Both the position numbers and the translations under genes were made by a program. Under the pieces are notes generated by a model, which worked only from the letters and a program-made list of their open reading frames with translations, did not search any database and was not told the DNA's origin. DNA of 54,367 bases from Bradyrhizobium sp. (GTDB lineage Bacteria; Pseudomonadota; Alphaproteobacteria; Rhizobiales; Xanthobacteraceae). Position 1 is the stretch's first letter, and every line of letters starts with the position of its first letter. Positions 17,334 through 26,199 of the stretch are shown here, one piece after another. The stretch covers positions 1 through 54,367 of the forward strand of contig NZ_JAFATE010000227.1 in NCBI RefSeq assembly GCF_019244115.1, given 5' to 3'.

Positions 17334-17753
17334 ATGCCGGTCAAGGTTCATGCGCTCGACCATCTCGTCATCAACGTCGCCGACGTGGCGCGCAGTGCGG
17401 AATGGTACCAACGGGTTTTGGGCATGGAGGTCAGGGTGTTCGACCCGGGTCAGGGCAAAACGCCACGGACCTCCCTGGTTTTCGGCAACCAGAAGATCAA
17501 CGTGCGGCCGAAAGACGCTGACAAGGAGGACTGGTTCACTGCCGATCATGAAGCCGCTGGCAGCGACGATCTCTGCTTTCTCACCTCCAGCACGCCTGAC
17601 GAGGTGGTCGCGCATCTTGCCGCCCAGGGAATCAGGATCGAGGAAGGCCCGGTCGCCAAACAGGGCGCCCGCGGTACGCTGCGCTCGGTCTATTGCCGCG
17701 ATCCCGACGGCAGCCTGATCGAGATTTCGTCATATGACGACGGCGCCTCGTAA
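17334..17753 (+). CDS. VOC-family protein (glyoxalase/dioxygenase superfamily)
   Basis: 139 residues. It opens VHALDHLVINVADVARSAEWY, where His of DHLVINV is the first metal ligand, and then shows QRVLGMEVRVFD. The end is VYCRDPDGSLIEISSY, with Glu as the final ligand. The SSTPDEVVAHLAAQGI helix is typical of the virulence-protein subgroup. Substrate unknown. It is divergent from the Bug receptor and starts a plus-strand run with the 2H phosphoesterase (17 bases on) and the amidohydrolase. Confidence 0.88.
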   Translation: MPVKVHALDHLVINVADVARSAEWYQRVLGMEVRVFDPGQGKTPRTSLVFGNQKINVRPKDADKEDWFTADHEAAGSDDLCFLTSSTPDEVVAHLAAQGIRIEEGPVAKQGARGTLRSVYCRDPDGSLIEISSYDDGAS

Positions 17754-17770
17754 CGTTCGAGCACACATTC

Positions 17771-18322
17771 ATGCCGTTCGCCCTGACCGTGAAGAGCCTC
17801 GACGTGACGGCCAACGCGATCATGTCGCTGTGGGATCAGGCCAGCGCCTTCGAGGACTTTCCGTCAATGCGCGCCCTGAACTACCCGCCGCACATCACCT
17901 TCGCCATCTACAGTTCGCCGGCTCCCAGCGACCAGGCCGCGATCGCCATATTGGAGCGGGTGGCCGAAGGAAGGCCGGCCATTGAACTGTCGTTCGATCG
18001 GATCCGGACGTTCGACGGACCGCCGCTGGTTTTGTGGGCCGATCCCGAGCCGAAAACGGCCTTGCGTGACATTCACGATCAGATTCATGCCGCCATCGAT
18101 CCCGGGCTTTGCCACCCGCACTACAGGCCGGGAAGCTGGGTTCCGCATTGCACGCTGGCGATGCGCATCTGTGCCGACCGCAACACGGATGCGCAGGCGT
18201 TCGCCAATGCGTTTTGTGGCGGTCTGCGCGTCACCTTCGATATCATCGATTGCGTGAGACTCGAACCGTTGAACGTGGCGGCTGAGTCGCGCCTGCGCTC
18301 AGCCGTGACGAAAAAATCATGA
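17771..18322 (+). CDS. 2H phosphoesterase (2'-5' RNA ligase family)
   Basis: 183 residues. Both catalytic H-x-T motifs are present: PPHITFA near residue 39 and VPHCTLA near 125. This fold handles 2'-5' phosphodiesters or cyclic phosphates of RNA or nucleotides, and bacterial members often act as cyclic phosphodiesterases. The spacing of about 85 residues between the motifs is normal. No clear ribosome site is seen, so it may rely on coupling to the preceding VOC gene. Its stop overlaps an ATG of the next frame (ATGA at 18319-18322). Confidence 0.85.
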   Translation: MPFALTVKSLDVTANAIMSLWDQASAFEDFPSMRALNYPPHITFAIYSSPAPSDQAAIAILERVAEGRPAIELSFDRIRTFDGPPLVLWADPEPKTALRDIHDQIHAAIDPGLCHPHYRPGSWVPHCTLAMRICADRNTDAQAFANAFCGGLRVTFDIIDCVRLEPLNVAAESRLRSAVTKKS

Positions 18323-18336
18323 GAGGGAGGAAGGCG

Positions 18337-20040
18337 ATGCGCGTCGGCGGGCTTTGTGGAACCAACTCTTTACGATCGATCTGCGGATTTGCGTTCGCCA
18401 TCGCGGTGAGCGCCGCCTCTGCCCAGGGCGTCGACACCGTGCTGTTCAACGGCAAGGTCATGACCGTGGATACGGAGTTTTCGATTCGCGAGGCCGTGGC
18501 GATCGCGGACGGCAAGGTATTTGCGACCGGTACGACTGAGGCCATCAAGAAGCTTGCGGACGGGCACACGCGGCTGATCGATCTCGGCGGCCGGACCGTG
18601 ATCCCGGGCCTCACGGATGGCCATATCCACGGCGTGCGCGCCGCGCTCACCTTCGGCACCGAGGTCAACTGGATCGGCGTGCCGAGCCTGAAGGAGGCGC
18701 TCGAAAAAATCCGGCAGGCCGCCGCGGCGCAGCCGGCCGGATCCTGGATCGTTGTCGCCGGCGGCTGGACCGAGGAGCAGTTTTCCGAAAAGCGCCGGCC
18801 GTCGCCGCAGGAGGTTGCGGAGGCCGCGCCGCAAAATCCCGTCTACATTCAGCATCTCTACGATTGGCTGCTCCTGTCACCGAAGGCGATGGAGACGCTG
18901 AACATCCATGGCGATGACGACGTCACCCCTGGCGGCAAGCTCGAGCTCGGCGCCGACGACAAGCCGACAGGCGTCATCGTTGCCGGCGGCAGCGCGCTGG
19001 GCAAGATCTTTGACAAGCTGCCAAAGCCGACGCTGGCGCAGCAGGTCGAGGGCTCCAAGAAATTCTTCCGCGAGATGAGCTCCCTCGGCATCACCGGCAT
19101 CGTCGACGGCGGCGGCGTCAGCATGTATCCGGCGAGCTATCAGGCCGTCTTCAAGCTGTGGCACGACAAGGAGCTCACGGTCCGCGTCGCCTACCACCTC
19201 TGCGCGCCAAAACCGGGCAGCGAGCTCGCCGACCTGCAAAACCTGACGCAACTGCTGCCGCAAGGGTTTGGCGACGACATGCTGCATTTCAACGGGCCCG
19301 GCGAAATCCTGATCTGGGCCGACTGGACCGACGGCGACATCACGCCGGACGGCAAGGCAAAGCTCGCCGAGCTTCTGCGCTGGGCCGCCGCCAAGGGCTA
19401 CACCATCCAGCTGCACTGGAATCCCGACCGCACGGTGCACGATCTGCTCGACGTGATCGAGGACATCAATCGCGACTATCCCATTGCAAAGCTGCGTTGG
19501 ACTGTCCTGCACCTCTACAACGCGTCAGACGACAATCTGAAGCGGATGAAATCGCTCGGGCTGATCTGGGGTGTGCAGGACGGGCTCTATTTCGGCGGCG
19601 AGCGGCTGCAGCAGGAGGTCGGCGTCGAGCGCGCGCGGGACATGCCGCGGATCGCAACGGCGCTCAAACTCGGGCTCGTGGTGGCCGGCGGCACCGATGC
19701 GCATCGGGTGTCGTCCTATAATCCGTTCGTGTCGCTGCAATGGTATCTCGACGGCACCACGATCGGCGGCGTCACGACGCGTGGCGAAGCCGAGGCGCCG
19801 AGCCGCCGCCAGGCGCTCGAGATGTACACCAAAAATCCGGCCTTCATGGCCAATGACGATAGCTGGCGCGGCACGCTGGAGGCGGGCAAGGCCGCCGATC
19901 TTGCCGTGCTCACGGCCGATTACATGACCGCGCCCGTGAAGGAGGTCGGCAAGATCCGCTCGCTCCTCACCATGGTGGGCGGCCGCGTCGTTCATGCCGA
20001 AGGGCCGTTTGCGGCACTGCTGCCGCCGACGAAGCAATAG
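18337..20040 (+). CDS. Exported YtcJ-like amidohydrolase
   Basis: 567 residues. A signal peptide (CGFAFAIAVSAASAQG region) is followed by an amidohydrolase-3 domain. It begins VDTVLFNGKVMTVD, carries the metal site H96-I-H98 in TDGHIHG, and later has IQLHWNPD, TVLHLYNA and VAGGTDAHRVSSYNPF. It ends with the composite-domain strands GKAADLAVLTADY. It would hydrolyse an amide or related C-N bond in the periplasm; substrate unknown. I chose ATG 18337 because GGGAGG lies just before it; an upstream ATG at 18319 overlaps the previous stop. Confidence 0.88.
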   Translation: MRVGGLCGTNSLRSICGFAFAIAVSAASAQGVDTVLFNGKVMTVDTEFSIREAVAIADGKVFATGTTEAIKKLADGHTRLIDLGGRTVIPGLTDGHIHGVRAALTFGTEVNWIGVPSLKEALEKIRQAAAAQPAGSWIVVAGGWTEEQFSEKRRPSPQEVAEAAPQNPVYIQHLYDWLLLSPKAMETLNIHGDDDVTPGGKLELGADDKPTGVIVAGGSALGKIFDKLPKPTLAQQVEGSKKFFREMSSLGITGIVDGGGVSMYPASYQAVFKLWHDKELTVRVAYHLCAPKPGSELADLQNLTQLLPQGFGDDMLHFNGPGEILIWADWTDGDITPDGKAKLAELLRWAAAKGYTIQLHWNPDRTVHDLLDVIEDINRDYPIAKLRWTVLHLYNASDDNLKRMKSLGLIWGVQDGLYFGGERLQQEVGVERARDMPRIATALKLGLVVAGGTDAHRVSSYNPFVSLQWYLDGTTIGGVTTRGEAEAPSRRQALEMYTKNPAFMANDDSWRGTLEAGKAADLAVLTADYMTAPVKEVGKIRSLLTMVGGRVVHAEGPFAALLPPTKQ

Positions 20041-20060
20041 GCGCCAGCAGAAGCTGCGGT

Positions 20061-20201
20061 GTAGGATGGGCAAAGCGAAGCGTGCCCACCATCGAGCCGC
20101 GCTGCGGATATGTGGTGGGCACGGCGCGAAGACGCGCCTTTTGCCCACCCTACACTCCGTCATTGCGAGCGAAGCTCCGGAGCTTCGCTCCTCGAATGAC
20201 G
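20061..20201. repeat. Dispersed palindromic repeat pair
   Basis: Arms GTAGGATGGGCAAAGCG (20061 on) and CGCCTTTTGCCCACCCTAC (ending 20153) are near-perfect complements enclosing GTGCCCACC and GGTGGGCAC, a cruciform-like unit I recognise as common between rhizobial genes. It is followed by a perfect 22-base palindrome at 20168-20189 (core GCTCCGGAGC). It lies between the convergent amidohydrolase and P450 genes. Confidence 0.75.
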
Positions 20202-20220
20202 AAACAAGCGGACCGGCCGC

Positions 20221-21516
20221 TCAATTCAGCTCGAACCGGATCGGCAATCGCTTCGGTCCGTTGACGAACACGGCCTGCGTCATGACGGGCTCGCCGTCGA
20301 GCGAGATCGACTTCAGCCGCGGCAGCAGCTCCTCGAACAGGATGCGCATCTCGAGCTTGGCGAGATATTGTCCGAGACAGAGATGCGCGCCATAGCCGAA
20401 CGCGATGTGCCGGTTCGGCTTGCGCTCGCAGCGGAAGCGGTAAGGCTCGTCAAACACCTCTTCGTCGCGATTGGCCGAGGCGTAGCACAGCATCAGCCAG
20501 TCGCCTTTCGCGATCCCGCGGCCGCCGAGTTCGGTGTCCGCGGTGGCGCTCCGCATGAAATGCTTGACCGGGCTCATCCAGCGGATCGCCTCGTCGACCA
20601 GCCCCGGGATCAGCTCGGGATTGGCCCTGACCATCGAAAACTGCTCGGGATCCTCGGCGAGCGCCCAGATCGCGCCCGCGGTCGAGGACGATGTGGTATC
20701 GTGACCGGCGGTCGCGACAATGATGTAATAGCTTGCAGCATCGTGCTCCGGCAGATAATCGTCATTGATCCTGGCGTTGGCGATGACGGTTGCAAGGTCG
20801 TCGCGCGGATGACGGCGCCGGTCCTCGGTGATGCCGCGAAAATAGCTGGAAAAGTCATTGATCACCGCCTGCAGCATCATGGCGATCTGTTCCGCCGTCA
20901 GCTGCTCCCTGATCCGTGCCTTGTCCGGATCCTGCGAGCCGAACAGCTCCTGCGTCAGGCGCAGCATGCGCGGCTCGTCCTTCTCCGGAACGCCGAGGAT
21001 CTCCATGATGACATGCAGGGGGTAGCCGAGCGCGACGTCGGCGACGAAATCGCATCGCCCATCCTTTGCGATCATCCGTTCCACGGTGGCGCGGGCGATC
21101 TGGCGGATGCGCGGCTCGAACTTCGCGACATTGGCAGGCATGAACCAGCCCTGCGTCAGCGCCCGATATTTCGGATGATCCGGCGCATCCATCTGCACCA
21201 GCGAACGCACCAGGTTCGACCCACCGGTGATCTGGCGCACGCGCGCCTCAAACGCCATCGTCGACAGCGTCGTCGGCCGGTCGGCGTTGTGAAACAGCTC
21301 GTTCTGGCGGCTGATGGCCGCGATATGCGCGTGCCTGGTGACGACCCAGAACGGCGCATATCCGTCCGGCCGCGCGATGCCGAGCGGATTGTTGGCGCGC
21401 AGCCAGCGATAGGCGTCGTGGATGCGGGCATCGGCATAGGCAGTGGGATCGATCAGCGTCGCCGCGATATCGGCGGGAATGTCGAGATCCTCGTTCGAGG
21501 TGGCCGTCGCATCCAT
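20221..21516 (-). CDS. Cytochrome P450
   Basis: 431 residues, a soluble bacterial P450. The I-helix oxygen site AGHDTT is at 270-275, the ExxR motif is E309-A-I-R312, and the haem loop FGYGAHLCLG has Cys380 as axial ligand. MDAPDHPKYRAL (109-120) is typical of the bacterial class that oxidises terpenes, sterols or fatty acids with ferredoxin partners. No ferredoxin or reductase gene is adjacent. The start at 21516 has AAGGAG upstream; earlier in-frame codons to 21798 are not supported. It follows the HD-GYP gene by 187 bases on the same strand. Confidence 0.93.
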   Translation of the reverse strand: MDATATSNEDLDIPADIAATLIDPTAYADARIHDAYRWLRANNPLGIARPDGYAPFWVVTRHAHIAAISRQNELFHNADRPTTLSTMAFEARVRQITGGSNLVRSLVQMDAPDHPKYRALTQGWFMPANVAKFEPRIRQIARATVERMIAKDGRCDFVADVALGYPLHVIMEILGVPEKDEPRMLRLTQELFGSQDPDKARIREQLTAEQIAMMLQAVINDFSSYFRGITEDRRRHPRDDLATVIANARINDDYLPEHDAASYYIIVATAGHDTTSSSTAGAIWALAEDPEQFSMVRANPELIPGLVDEAIRWMSPVKHFMRSATADTELGGRGIAKGDWLMLCYASANRDEEVFDEPYRFRCERKPNRHIAFGYGAHLCLGQYLAKLEMRILFEELLPRLKSISLDGEPVMTQAVFVNGPKRLPIRFELN

Positions 21517-21703
21517 GAGGGCTCCTTGCGCGAATACGAAAGCTGCGCTGGCGGCCGTTCGGGCGGTGCCGGTCGCGTCCCATTGTCTCCGAAATGGCCG
21601 ACGATGCAACGCTGCTTCGCGCGCGGAAGCAATGCGCTTCCGTTCCAGATTGCACTGCAGGTCAAGACATCGATCGTGCGCGGACGCCGGCGATCGCGAC
21701 CGC

Positions 21704-22801
21704 TTAGGCGGTGCCCATCGCCACCGGGCGGAATGCCTGCAGGAGCTGCTGGTCGAGCTTGGCGCCCATCGATTCCATGATCGCAAAGGCACGGTCACGG
21801 CTGAACGGCAGGCGATAGGCCCGCTTCTCCACCAGCGCCGAATAGACGTCGACGATGGTGATCAGGCGCACGATGTCGCTGATCCTTTCCCCGCGCAAGC
21901 CATGCGGGTAGCCCGAGCCGTCGAGGAACTCGTGGTGATGCAACACGACATCGAGCATCTCAAGCGGGAAGCCACCCTGCTGCATCAACGCCTGCTGTCC
22001 GCGAACGGGATGCTGGCGCAGTTCGGCGATTTCCTCGGCCGTCAGCTTGCCCTGCTTGTCCAGGATGTCGCGGGCGATGAACGCCTTGCCGACATCGTGC
22101 AACAGCGCGGCGCGCACCAGCCGCCGCTGATCGTCCTCGCGCATGCCGAGATGCTGGGCGAAGGCCACCGCAAAGCCGGTCACGTACAGGCAATGACGAT
22201 AAGTGTCGACATGGTGACAGCCGACCGCAGTCAGCCATTCCCGCAGCGAGCAATGCCTGATCGCCTTGAGGATCTTCTTCTCCGCCGCGATCACGTCGTT
22301 GAGCGTCAAGGCTTCGCCGGTCGGAAGCCGTTCGAAAATCCTGACCATCACCTCATGCGCCGCCGCCACGCCCGCGTTCAGCATCTTGCCGCGATCGGTC
22401 GCGTCGTAGATCTCGCTGTCGGGGAAAGCGGCGCGAATGCGCTGCAGGACGTCTTCGGGATCGAAAGGCCGCGCGATCGTATCGGTCGCGCCCAGTGCCC
22501 AGGCCTGCATCGAGGCGTGATGCAGCGCTTCGGCGAGAACGAACAGCCGCGGCACGCCGTTATAGGCCTCGTTCCGCAGCTTGTTGCGGACCCGCTGCAC
22601 GCTCTGCGGCGAACGCAGGTTGATGTCGACGACCACGCCCGAGAAGCGGCCGTCCGGCCGGTCGGGGATTGCGTCGGTCGGCAGGACATCGACATCGCCG
22701 ACCGATCTCAGAATGCTTGCGACTTCACTGGAGTGGTCGCTGCGATCCGACGCAAGCAGCAGATGGCGCTTGGTCGAGGATTGTTTCGCGGTCGCTGTCA
22801 T
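21704..22801 (-). CDS. HD-GYP domain protein with receiver-like N-terminus
   Basis: 365 residues. Residues 12-125 look like a response-regulator receiver: VVVDINL gives a possible phospho-acceptor Asp59, but the usual KPF lysine is Arg111 in ARPF and the acidic pair is poor, so phosphorylation is doubtful. The HD-GYP domain (about 190-355) has H235-D236 in LLHDVGK and HHEFLDGSGYP at 289-299, the full signature of cyclic-di-GMP phosphodiesterases. It would lower c-di-GMP and affect motility or biofilm. AGGGG precedes the start. Confidence 0.9.
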   Translation of the reverse strand: MTATAKQSSTKRHLLLASDRSDHSSEVASILRSVGDVDVLPTDAIPDRPDGRFSGVVVDINLRSPQSVQRVRNKLRNEAYNGVPRLFVLAEALHHASMQAWALGATDTIARPFDPEDVLQRIRAAFPDSEIYDATDRGKMLNAGVAAAHEVMVRIFERLPTGEALTLNDVIAAEKKILKAIRHCSLREWLTAVGCHHVDTYRHCLYVTGFAVAFAQHLGMREDDQRRLVRAALLHDVGKAFIARDILDKQGKLTAEEIAELRQHPVRGQQALMQQGGFPLEMLDVVLHHHEFLDGSGYPHGLRGERISDIVRLITIVDVYSALVEKRAYRLPFSRDRAFAIMESMGAKLDQQLLQAFRPVAMGTA

Positions 22802-22962
22802 GTCCCCTGCTCGCTGCCGGCGGTCGTCAGTTGAACTTAGCCGACGACACCTTCAGTCCGACTTAACAGAGATCCTCAAGATTCTACCTTCTGGCGATCC
22901 TACAAGTTTAACAAAACCCATCCGCGAAGCCGGCCGTCGAATAAGTGCAATTTTAAACAAAA

Positions 22963-22986
22963 CCGCCGGAGGTGAACCTCCGGCGG
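22963..22986 (-). terminator. Rho-independent terminator of the molybdenum hydroxylase operon
   Basis: CCGCCGGAGG and CCTCCGGCGG form a perfect 10-base stem with a TGAA loop. On the minus strand the stem is followed by GTTTTGTTTAAAATT, a proper U-rich tail. It ends the transcript whose last stop is at 23014. Confidence 0.85.
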
Positions 22987-23013
22987 CTTGCAGTTCGCAA
23001 TCGGGGAACGGAA

Positions 23014-25305
23014 TCAGGCCTTCATCGCCGCCTTCACCGCCTCCGCCGTGATCGGCAGCTCGCGCACGCGCGCACCACAGGCATTGAAGACCGCATTGCC
23101 GATGGCCGGCGCAACCACGGTCACCGCCGGCTCGCCGACACCCGTCGCATGCTCGCCATTGGCGATCACGGCGACGGCGACCTCCGGCATCTGGCTCATG
23201 CGCAGCGGCGTGTAGCTGTCGAAGTTGGTCTGCTCGATGCCACCGTTCGCCAGCGTCGCTTTTTCGTACATCGCCAGCGACAATCCCCACAGCGCCGCGC
23301 CCTCGACCTGGGCACGGATGTTGTCGGGATGCACCTGGGTGCCGACATCGGTTGCCACCGTCAGCTTCTTCACCTTGACGCCGCCTGAGGAGTCGACCGC
23401 AACATGGGCCACGCAGGCGGTCCAGCTTGCGGTCTTGCGCTCCTGCGAGGAAACGCAGGCGACGCCCATGCCCTCGCCTTTCGGCAGCTCCTTGGTGCCG
23501 TAGCCGGCAAGCCCCATCGCGGCGAGCAGCGTATTGCGCAGACGTTGCGCGCCACCGGTGTTGTCGCCCTTGCCGTCGAGCAGCTCGATGCGGAACTGCG
23601 CCGGATCCTTGCCCGCCTGATGCGCGAGCTCGTCGATCATGCTTTCTACCGCCCAGAACGTCCAGCCCGGTGCGACCGACCGCAGCTGGCCCGACGGGGT
23701 GGCATTGTGCGCCATCTCGTTCTTGATCGCCCGCACGTAGTGGTTGGGCACGGTGTAGAAGAAGTCCGCACCATTCACCGTGAAGGAGTCGAGCGGACCC
23801 TTCTTGTCGACCGAGGGCGTCAGGAAATCGGGGATTCCCCAGCGCGCGGTCGGCCAGGCCGAGACTACGTCGTGGCTCATCGCGATCAGCTTGCCATCGC
23901 CGTCGAGACCGGCCTTGATCTTCTGGTAGGTCAGGGGTCGCGAGAAATCCATCGTCATATCATTTTCGCGCGAGTAGATGACCTTGACCGGCTTGCCGAC
24001 CGCTTTCGCCGCCTGCACCGCCGGCACCATCATGTCGGCATCGAGCCTGCGGCCAAAACCGCCGCCGAGCCACATCTGGTGCATCACGACATATTTCGGA
24101 TCTATCCCGGCAGCCCCTGCGGCGATCGCGCCGGAGCGCGTCGCAAACTGGTTGCCGGAGTAGACGTGCAGGATGTCGCCCTTGAACTCGGCGGTCGCGT
24201 TCATCGGCTCCAGCGGAGCATGGATGTTGATGTTGGTGGTGTATTCCGCCTCCACCACTTTTGCTGCCGAGCCGAGCGCCGCGCTCGGATCGCCGTCTTT
24301 CACAAAATACTGGCCGGAATCGTCCTGCGCCTGCAGCCGCTTGGCCTCGTCGAGCAGCGACTGGCTCGACAGTTTTGCGTTGGGACCGCCATCATAGCTG
24401 ATCTTGAGCGCATCCGCCGCCTTGCGAGCCTGGGCATAGGTGTTGGCCACTGCGACCACCCAACCGGTCGTCGTAGCAGTCTTGTCGTCGAGGGTCACGG
24501 CCTTGATGAAGCCCGGCACCTTCTTGGCCTCAGTGTCGTCGACCGACTTCACCGTCGCGCCATAGCGCACCGGTGGCGTCACTACCTTGCCGTACACCAT
24601 GCCCGGCAGCATCACGTCGATGCCGTATTTGGCGGCGCCGCGAGTCTTGTCGGGAATGTCGAGCTGCGGCACCGAGACGCCGATCAGAGTGTACTGGTCG
24701 GGCGTCTTCAGCGTGATCGACTTGAGCTCGTCTGGCGTAAAGGTTTTCGTCGCCTTGCCGCTCTTGACGATCTGCGCGAACGTCATCGACCTCTTCGACT
24801 TCGGATGCGAGATCACGGAGTCGCGAACGACGAGCTCGTTTGCCGGCACGCCCATTGCGCCTGCTGCCGCCTCCGTTAAGGCAATTCGACCCGCGGCGCC
24901 TGCACGGCTCATCGCCTCAAAATTCATCATCGTCGACCAGCTGCCGCCCGTGATCTGCGCCCCCAGCACGGGGTCATTGAACTTCGGATCGTTGGAGGCG
25001 AGTTGAACGCGCATGTCCTTCCAGTTGGCGCCGAGTTCCTCGCAGACGATCTGCGCCATGGTGGAGGCGATGTGCTGACCCATATCGGCCTTGCCGCAAG
25101 TCACGGTGACGATGCCGTCGGGCGCAATCGCGTACCAGACCGAGGGCTCGAAATTGCTGGCTGCTGCGGTCGCGGCCAGCGCTTCGCCCGCACCGGGAAT
25201 CGCCGAATAGCCGAGCACGAGGCCGGTCGCGGCGGTGCCGACCAGGAATGAGCGGCGGCTCAGATCGGTGGCTTCACCGCTTTGGATTTTCACGTGCGTA
25301 TTCAT
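23014..25305 (-). CDS. Molybdopterin-binding large subunit (isoquinoline 1-oxidoreductase beta type)
   Basis: 763 residues. A Tat signal (LSRRSFLVGTAATGLVLGYS) marks export to the periplasm as a folded cofactor enzyme. The xanthine-oxidase-type molybdenum domains follow: CGKADMGQHIASTMAQIVCE, GGSWSTM, APLEPMNATAEF, WLGGGFGRRLDADM and the C-terminal GVGEPAVTVVAPAIGNAVF, whose Glu is the catalytic base. With the small 2Fe-2S subunit it would hydroxylate an N-heterocycle or oxidise an aldehyde. The start at 25305 overlaps the small-subunit stop (ATGA), so the two are translationally coupled. The cytochrome subunit often found with periplasmic members is absent. Confidence 0.9.
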   Translation of the reverse strand: MNTHVKIQSGEATDLSRRSFLVGTAATGLVLGYSAIPGAGEALAATAAASNFEPSVWYAIAPDGIVTVTCGKADMGQHIASTMAQIVCEELGANWKDMRVQLASNDPKFNDPVLGAQITGGSWSTMMNFEAMSRAGAAGRIALTEAAAGAMGVPANELVVRDSVISHPKSKRSMTFAQIVKSGKATKTFTPDELKSITLKTPDQYTLIGVSVPQLDIPDKTRGAAKYGIDVMLPGMVYGKVVTPPVRYGATVKSVDDTEAKKVPGFIKAVTLDDKTATTTGWVVAVANTYAQARKAADALKISYDGGPNAKLSSQSLLDEAKRLQAQDDSGQYFVKDGDPSAALGSAAKVVEAEYTTNINIHAPLEPMNATAEFKGDILHVYSGNQFATRSGAIAAGAAGIDPKYVVMHQMWLGGGFGRRLDADMMVPAVQAAKAVGKPVKVIYSRENDMTMDFSRPLTYQKIKAGLDGDGKLIAMSHDVVSAWPTARWGIPDFLTPSVDKKGPLDSFTVNGADFFYTVPNHYVRAIKNEMAHNATPSGQLRSVAPGWTFWAVESMIDELAHQAGKDPAQFRIELLDGKGDNTGGAQRLRNTLLAAMGLAGYGTKELPKGEGMGVACVSSQERKTASWTACVAHVAVDSSGGVKVKKLTVATDVGTQVHPDNIRAQVEGAALWGLSLAMYEKATLANGGIEQTNFDSYTPLRMSQMPEVAVAVIANGEHATGVGEPAVTVVAPAIGNAVFNACGARVRELPITAEAVKAAMKA

Positions 25306-25793
25306 GTGGCCCTCCGCTCGGTCGCAGTGTTGGAGGCAGTCCGCATTTCCGATGCTGCGCGCAAAATCGCCTTCTGGATTCGCGAATAGGTCATGCAGCG
25401 GCAGAGATTGCCGTCCATGTGGGCGACGATCTCCTCCCTGGTCGGATTGTTGTTCTTCGCAAGCAGCGACGCCGCCTGCATGATCTGCCCGGACTGGCAG
25501 TAGCCGCATTGCGGCACCTGCTCGGCGATCCAGGCTTTTTGCAGCGGATGGTCGCCCTTGGCGGAGAGGCCTTCGATGGTGGTGATCTTCTTGCTGACCA
25601 CATCGCTCACCAGGGTCTGGCACGATCGCACCGCCTCGCCGTTGACATGAACGGTGCAGGCGCCGCACAGGCCCGCGCCGCAGCCGAATTTGGTGCCGGT
25701 CATCTGCAATTGCTCGCGGATGGCCCAGAGTAACGGCGAATCGCCCGCCGCATCGACGGACATGTTATGTCCGTTGATATTCAGAGTAGCCAT
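25302..25793 (-). CDS. (2Fe-2S) small subunit of molybdenum hydroxylase
   Basis: 163 residues. The plant-ferredoxin cluster uses Cys38, Cys43, Cys46 and Cys58 (GCGAGLCGACTVHVNGEAVRSC region is the pattern C-x4-C-x2-C-x11-C). The second, helical cluster uses Cys96, Cys99, Cys131 and Cys133 (CGYCQSG, CRC). It passes electrons from the molybdenum site. AGGGGAAG precedes ATG 25793. It has no signal of its own, as expected if it is carried out by the Tat-tagged large subunit. It is the first gene of the pair. Confidence 0.92.
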   Translation of the reverse strand: MATLNINGHNMSVDAAGDSPLLWAIREQLQMTGTKFGCGAGLCGACTVHVNGEAVRSCQTLVSDVVSKKITTIEGLSAKGDHPLQKAWIAEQVPQCGYCQSGQIMQAASLLAKNNNPTREEIVAHMDGNLCRCMTYSRIQKAILRAASEMRTASNTATERRAT

Positions 25794-25964
25794 TGTTTCT
25801 TCCCCTGCCGGTGCATGGAGCCGCTTACGGCGGCAACTCACTTTTGGGTAGCTGGCACCCACCGGGTCGATGCCAGCCTTGCGCGCGAGAATGATCGCGT
25901 TCGCTTGACCGTGCAACGGACCTACGAGGAAATTTGCGTTGTGCGTTGCGGCAGCCACCCTTTT

Positions 25965-25981
25965 CGTTCGACAGTCGAACG
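25965..25981. promoter_or_regulatory. Perfect palindrome upstream of the molybdenum hydroxylase operon
   Basis: CGTTCGA-CAG-TCGAACG is a perfect 7-3-7 inverted repeat, about 170 bases before the start of the 2Fe-2S subunit. Its core GTTCGA-N3-TCGAAC is like the twin sites upstream of the Baeyer-Villiger monooxygenase (50860-50905). The rest of the 25794-26199 gap has no gene that I can support. Confidence 0.5.
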
Positions 25982-26199
25982 GGACAGCCCATGCGCGGCC
26001 GCATGGACCTCTGCCCAAAGCCCGGTTTCCAGGAGGTAACTGATCACGCTACATGGTCGGCAAGCGGACCGTAACTCGAAAAGCAAGAAGCGCAGGCTCC
26101 GAAACTGCGGTGCCCGTGACCGATCAGCCGCAGGCTTCGATTGACGCGGCCCCGACATTCCTGGGATAGCTTGCCGAGGCTGTGTAAGAGGTTGGCTCG

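Noticed and set aside
23404..24879. 491-residue plus-strand open frame
   Set aside because: It is a shadow of the molybdenum hydroxylase large subunit.
25794..25964. Sigma-54 promoter for the molybdenum hydroxylase operon
   Set aside because: The enhancer-like palindrome prompted a search, but no TGGC-to-GC pair with correct spacing and sequence was found downstream of it. The nearest match (TGGCTG with CGC) is poor and too close to the palindrome.
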